Below are positions 61,547 to 64,000 of a DNA stretch of 64,000 bases, one piece after another. The notes below the pieces were generated by a model. It was given only the letters and a program-made list of their open reading frames with translations, ran no database searches and was not told the DNA's origin. Source of the DNA: Rhodococcus yunnanensis NBRC 103083 (lineage in GTDB: Bacteria > Actinomycetota > Actinomycetes > Mycobacteriales > Mycobacteriaceae). How positions within the stretch are numbered: the stretch's first letter is position 1; each line of letters opens with the position of its first letter. The stretch is from NCBI RefSeq assembly GCF_001895005.1, contig NZ_BCXH01000001.1, positions 558,001-622,000 on the forward strand. Direction: 5' to 3'. A program made the position numbers and the translations under genes.

Positions 61547-63268
61547 TCAGGCCCCCTTCGTCGGCGCATCGGCGGCGACCTTGCTCGGCAACGATCGTGC
61601 AGCAGCGCGCTTTCGCTCCTGTGCGATCTGTGCGACGGCTCCGAGGCCGTTGACCCCGGGCTTGGACCAGAACTTGGACTTCGACGCCAGGTACACCAGC
61701 GGCCACGTCACGAGGATCACCACGACGACATCGAGGATGGTCGTCAGACCGAGAGTGAACGCGAAACCGCGAACCTGACCGACGGCCAGAACGTACAGCA
61801 CCGCGGCGGCGATGAAGCTCACCGCGTTACCGGAGAGAATCGTCTTGCGGGCACGTGCCCAACCGCGTGGCACCGCCGATCGGAAACTGCGCCCCTCGCG
61901 AATCTCGTCCTTGATCCGTTCGAAGAACACGACGAACGAGTCGGCGGTCATACCGATGCCGATGATCAGACCGGCAATTCCGGCAAGGTCGAGTGTGAAA
62001 TCGATCCATCGGCCGAGCAGAACGAGAATCCCGTAGACCATCAGACCTGCCAACACCAGCGACAGTGCGGTCAGGAGTCCGAGAGCCCGGTAGTAGACGA
62101 GGCAGTACACGAGAACGAGAGCCAGTCCGATCGCTCCGGCGATCAAACCCGCCTCCAACGACGCGAGTCCCAGAGTGGCCGACACGGTCTCGGCTTCCGA
62201 CGAAGCGAACGACAGTGGCAGCGAACCGTACTTGAGCGTGTTGGCGAGTTCGGATGCCGACTGAGCAGTGAACTGCCCCGTGATGGACGTGGCGCTACCG
62301 GCAGGCGTCGCACCCTGAATCTGCGGTGCACTGACAACCTTCGAGTCGAGCGTGAACGCCGCCTGCTTGCCGATGTTCGCCCCGGTGAACTGGGCCCAGG
62401 TGTTGCTGCCCTCCGAGTCGAAGCTCAGACTTACTTCGTGCCGTGACTGCTGGGAGTTGAACCCCGATGTGGCGTCGTCGATCTGTTGTCCGTCGATGAT
62501 GCTCGGGCCGAGCACGTACACCGCAGTGCCATCCGTCGAGCACGCCACGAGCGGCAGCGCCGGATCGTCGTTGCCCTGCAGTGGATCGGGGGCGTTGCAG
62601 TCGATCGTGGCCAGTGCAGCCTGCTGGACCTGAGCGTCCTCACTCTGCCGCAGCGCCTTGGCATCGGCGATCTGGTCGGCTGCCTGCTCGGCCTCGGTGC
62701 CGGTCGCGGGCGCGGCTGGAGCTTCCGTTCCCGGAACATCCGTCGTCGTGGGGTCGGCGGGCGCAGGCGTCGGATCGACGGCACTGGGATCCTGCGCCGG
62801 GAACGGACGCCCCTGCGGTACCGCATCACCGGTGGCAGCAGGAGCTTGAGTTGCGGGCGCCTCTGCCGCGGGAGCCTGACCTGCCGACGGCTGCGCGGCG
62901 GTCACGACGGGACGGATGAACAATCTTGCGGTCTGGCCGAGCGAGCGAGCCTGGGCACTGTCGTCGCCGGGAACCGTGATGACGAGGTTGTCTCCGTCGA
63001 TCACGACCTCGGATCCGGAGACACCGAGTCCGTTGACACGGGTCTCGATGATCTGCTGCGCCTGCTTCAGACTGTCCTGGCTCGGTGCGCTGCCGTCAGG
63101 AGTGCGTGCGGTCAGCGTGACGCGCGTACCGCCCTGAAGATCGATTCCCAGTTTGGGAGTCGGCGACTTGTCTCCGGTGAAGAAGACCAATGCATACACA
63201 GCGGCCATCAGCACCGCGAAGACGGCGAGATAGCGAGCTGGATGCACCGATCCGCTGGAAGGTGCCAC
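61547..63268 (-). CDS. secD: Protein translocase subunit SecD
   Basis: 573 residues, GTG start with GAGGAG 11 nt upstream. It has the SecD-type [14 protein letters not shown] after the first helix, and a membrane domain ending [35 protein letters not shown], with [23 protein letters not shown]. Residues about 115-205 are a low-complexity Ala/Pro/Thr-rich insertion in the first extracytoplasmic domain, typical of mycolata SecD. The order yajC-secD-secF is conserved. Confidence 0.96.
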   Translation of the reverse strand: MAPSSGSVHPARYLAVFAVLMAAVYALVFFTGDKSPTPKLGIDLQGGTRVTLTARTPDGSAPSQDSLKQAQQIIETRVNGLGVSGSEVVIDGDNLVITVPGDDSAQARSLGQTARLFIRPVVTAAQPSAGQAPAAEAPATQAPAATGDAVPQGRPFPAQDPSAVDPTPAPADPTTTDVPGTEAPAAPATGTEAEQAADQIADAKALRQSEDAQVQQAALATIDCNAPDPLQGNDDPALPLVACSTDGTAVYVLGPSIIDGQQIDDATSGFNSQQSRHEVSLSFDSEGSNTWAQFTGANIGKQAAFTLDSKVVSAPQIQGATPAGSATSITGQFTAQSASELANTLKYGSLPLSFASSEAETVSATLGLASLEAGLIAGAIGLALVLVYCLVYYRALGLLTALSLVLAGLMVYGILVLLGRWIDFTLDLAGIAGLIIGIGMTADSFVVFFERIKDEIREGRSFRSAVPRGWARARKTILSGNAVSFIAAAVLYVLAVGQVRGFAFTLGLTTILDVVVVILVTWPLVYLASKSKFWSKPGVNGLGAVAQIAQERKRAAARSLPSKVAADAPTKGA

Positions 63269-63447
63269 GGTGTGTGATTCTCCTCTTGGCGATGGACGGC
63301 ATGCGTGGACGATCTGGTGAACGCAGGCGGTGGGTGGTCAGGACACGAAAATCCGAAAAGAATTCTTCGCGAATCGGACGGACCGCTCCCCGGCACGCGA
63401 AACCGCTGCCGGATCAGATCCGGCAGCGGTGACGGTGGGCGGTCGAA

Positions 63448-63843
63448 TCACTCTTTGTCGAGCCGACGCGCTGTCTGCTCGACGGTTTCGTCTGCCGGAA
63501 CCTCGGGCGCCTTCTTCTCGAGCGACGGTGACGTCTCGCCGATCCCGGAGATGTCGTCCGGTGCGGTGAATTCTTCTTCACCGTCGGTGTCCGCGGGTAG
63601 AACCTCACGCACGACAGCTCGCGACCAGGTGGTGACGATGCCGTCGGCGATCTCAAGGTCCACGGTGTCGTCCTCGACGAGAACAACGCGTGCGTACAGG
63701 CCCGCGGTGGTCACGACCTCGTCACCGACCTTCAGTGAGTCCTGCAACGACTGAGTGTCGGCCAATGCCCGCTTCTGCTTGCGGACGTTGAGGAACATGG
63801 GTACGAGCAGAGCCACGATCAGGAGTGGGAATAGCAGTTCCAT
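63448..63843 (-). CDS. yajC: Preprotein translocase subunit YajC
   Basis: 131 residues. One N-terminal membrane helix (LLFPLLIVALLVPMFL), then the YajC core KQKRALADTQSLQDSLKVGDEVVTTAGLYA and VEDDTVDLEIADGI, and an acidic Glu/Asp-rich C-terminal tail (about 90-131). It associates with SecDF. It starts the yajC-secD-secF run, 179 bases before secD. Confidence 0.94.
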   Translation of the reverse strand: MELLFPLLIVALLVPMFLNVRKQKRALADTQSLQDSLKVGDEVVTTAGLYARVVLVEDDTVDLEIADGIVTTWSRAVVREVLPADTDGEEEFTAPDDISGIGETSPSLEKKAPEVPADETVEQTARRLDKE

Positions 63844-63907
63844 CTTTTACGTCAGTCCTCGAAGTTTCGTTGTCGACTTTGGTGTCGCGTGCTGTGCGCA
63901 CGCTCGA

Positions 63908-63946
63908 ACTCCGCGACGGAGTCCGTGCATGGCACCCAGTGTGCCA
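63908..63946 (-). other. Two consecutive hairpins upstream of yajC
   Basis: ACTCCG/CGGAGT with a 3-base loop (63908-63922) and TGGCAC/GTGCCA with a 5-base loop (63930-63946) stand side by side, 65 to 103 bases before the yajC start. They could end transcription of the gene beyond the right edge or form a yajC leader. The last 54 bases of the window hold nothing else I can support. Confidence 0.4.
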
Positions 63947-64000
63947 TTACTACAGTGTTCATCTGCTCGGCTCCCACCGATTATCAGCAGATTATTCGAA

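Overview
The window is a chromosomal segment of a high-GC mycolic-acid actinobacterium, most likely Rhodococcus or a close relative. The grounds are the high GC with strong G/C at third codon positions, frequent GTG and TTG starts, mycolata-specific genes (mihF, a PriA without helicase motifs, Ala/Pro-rich SecD) and gene order. From memory, the order matches two Mycobacterium tuberculosis blocks that are far apart there (the rsmB/metK-to-pyrR block and the nusB-to-yajC block) and are joined here between pyrR and nusB. I see no rRNA, tRNA, insertion sequence, prophage or CRISPR array.

Layout. 1-1150: 3' part of a DUF222/HNH (13E12-type) gene. 1143-3502: rsmB and fmt. 3569-7040: a lineage-specific insert holding a PadR regulator with a palindromic operator, a membrane diguanylate cyclase and a Tat-exported cyclase-family protein. 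7145-13220: priA, metK, coaBC, rpoZ, gmk, mihF. 13363-21997: pyrimidine operon pyrR-pyrB-pyrC-(membrane protein)-carA-carB-pyrF, all on the minus strand, tightly overlapping and led by a PyrR-binding hairpin that touches the ribosome binding site. 22113-24395: pepQ, efp, nusB. 24524-31478: a B-4DMT membrane protein, then the shikimate genes aroC-aroK-aroB, an orphan prepilin peptidase, aroE, mltG and ruvX. 31481-36802: alaS, rarA and a phosphotransferase-family kinase.

36925-43994 holds three collinear genes: a transglutaminase fused to DUF2126, a circularly permuted ATP-grasp fused to an alpha-E domain, and a stand-alone transglutaminase. The set is conserved in many bacteria and looks like a peptide-ligase/transglutaminase system of unknown product; it is the best candidate here for undescribed biology. 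Divergent from it are two tandem paralogous membrane proteins with Pro/Tyr/Asn/Gly repeat tails (44205-46369).

46391-63843 is translation, stress and secretion: aspS, a YpfJ-type zinc metallopeptidase, a radical SAM gene behind a LexA-type SOS box in a leaderless promoter, a DUF3237 protein, hisS, a glyoxalase-II-like hydrolase, two tandem exported cyclophilins, rel, apt, an orphan peptide-binding lipoprotein, and secF, secD, yajC. Many neighbours overlap by 1 to 4 bases (ATGA, GTGA, TGATG, TAATG), so translational coupling is the rule. All function calls are motif and context readings made by eye; no database search was run.
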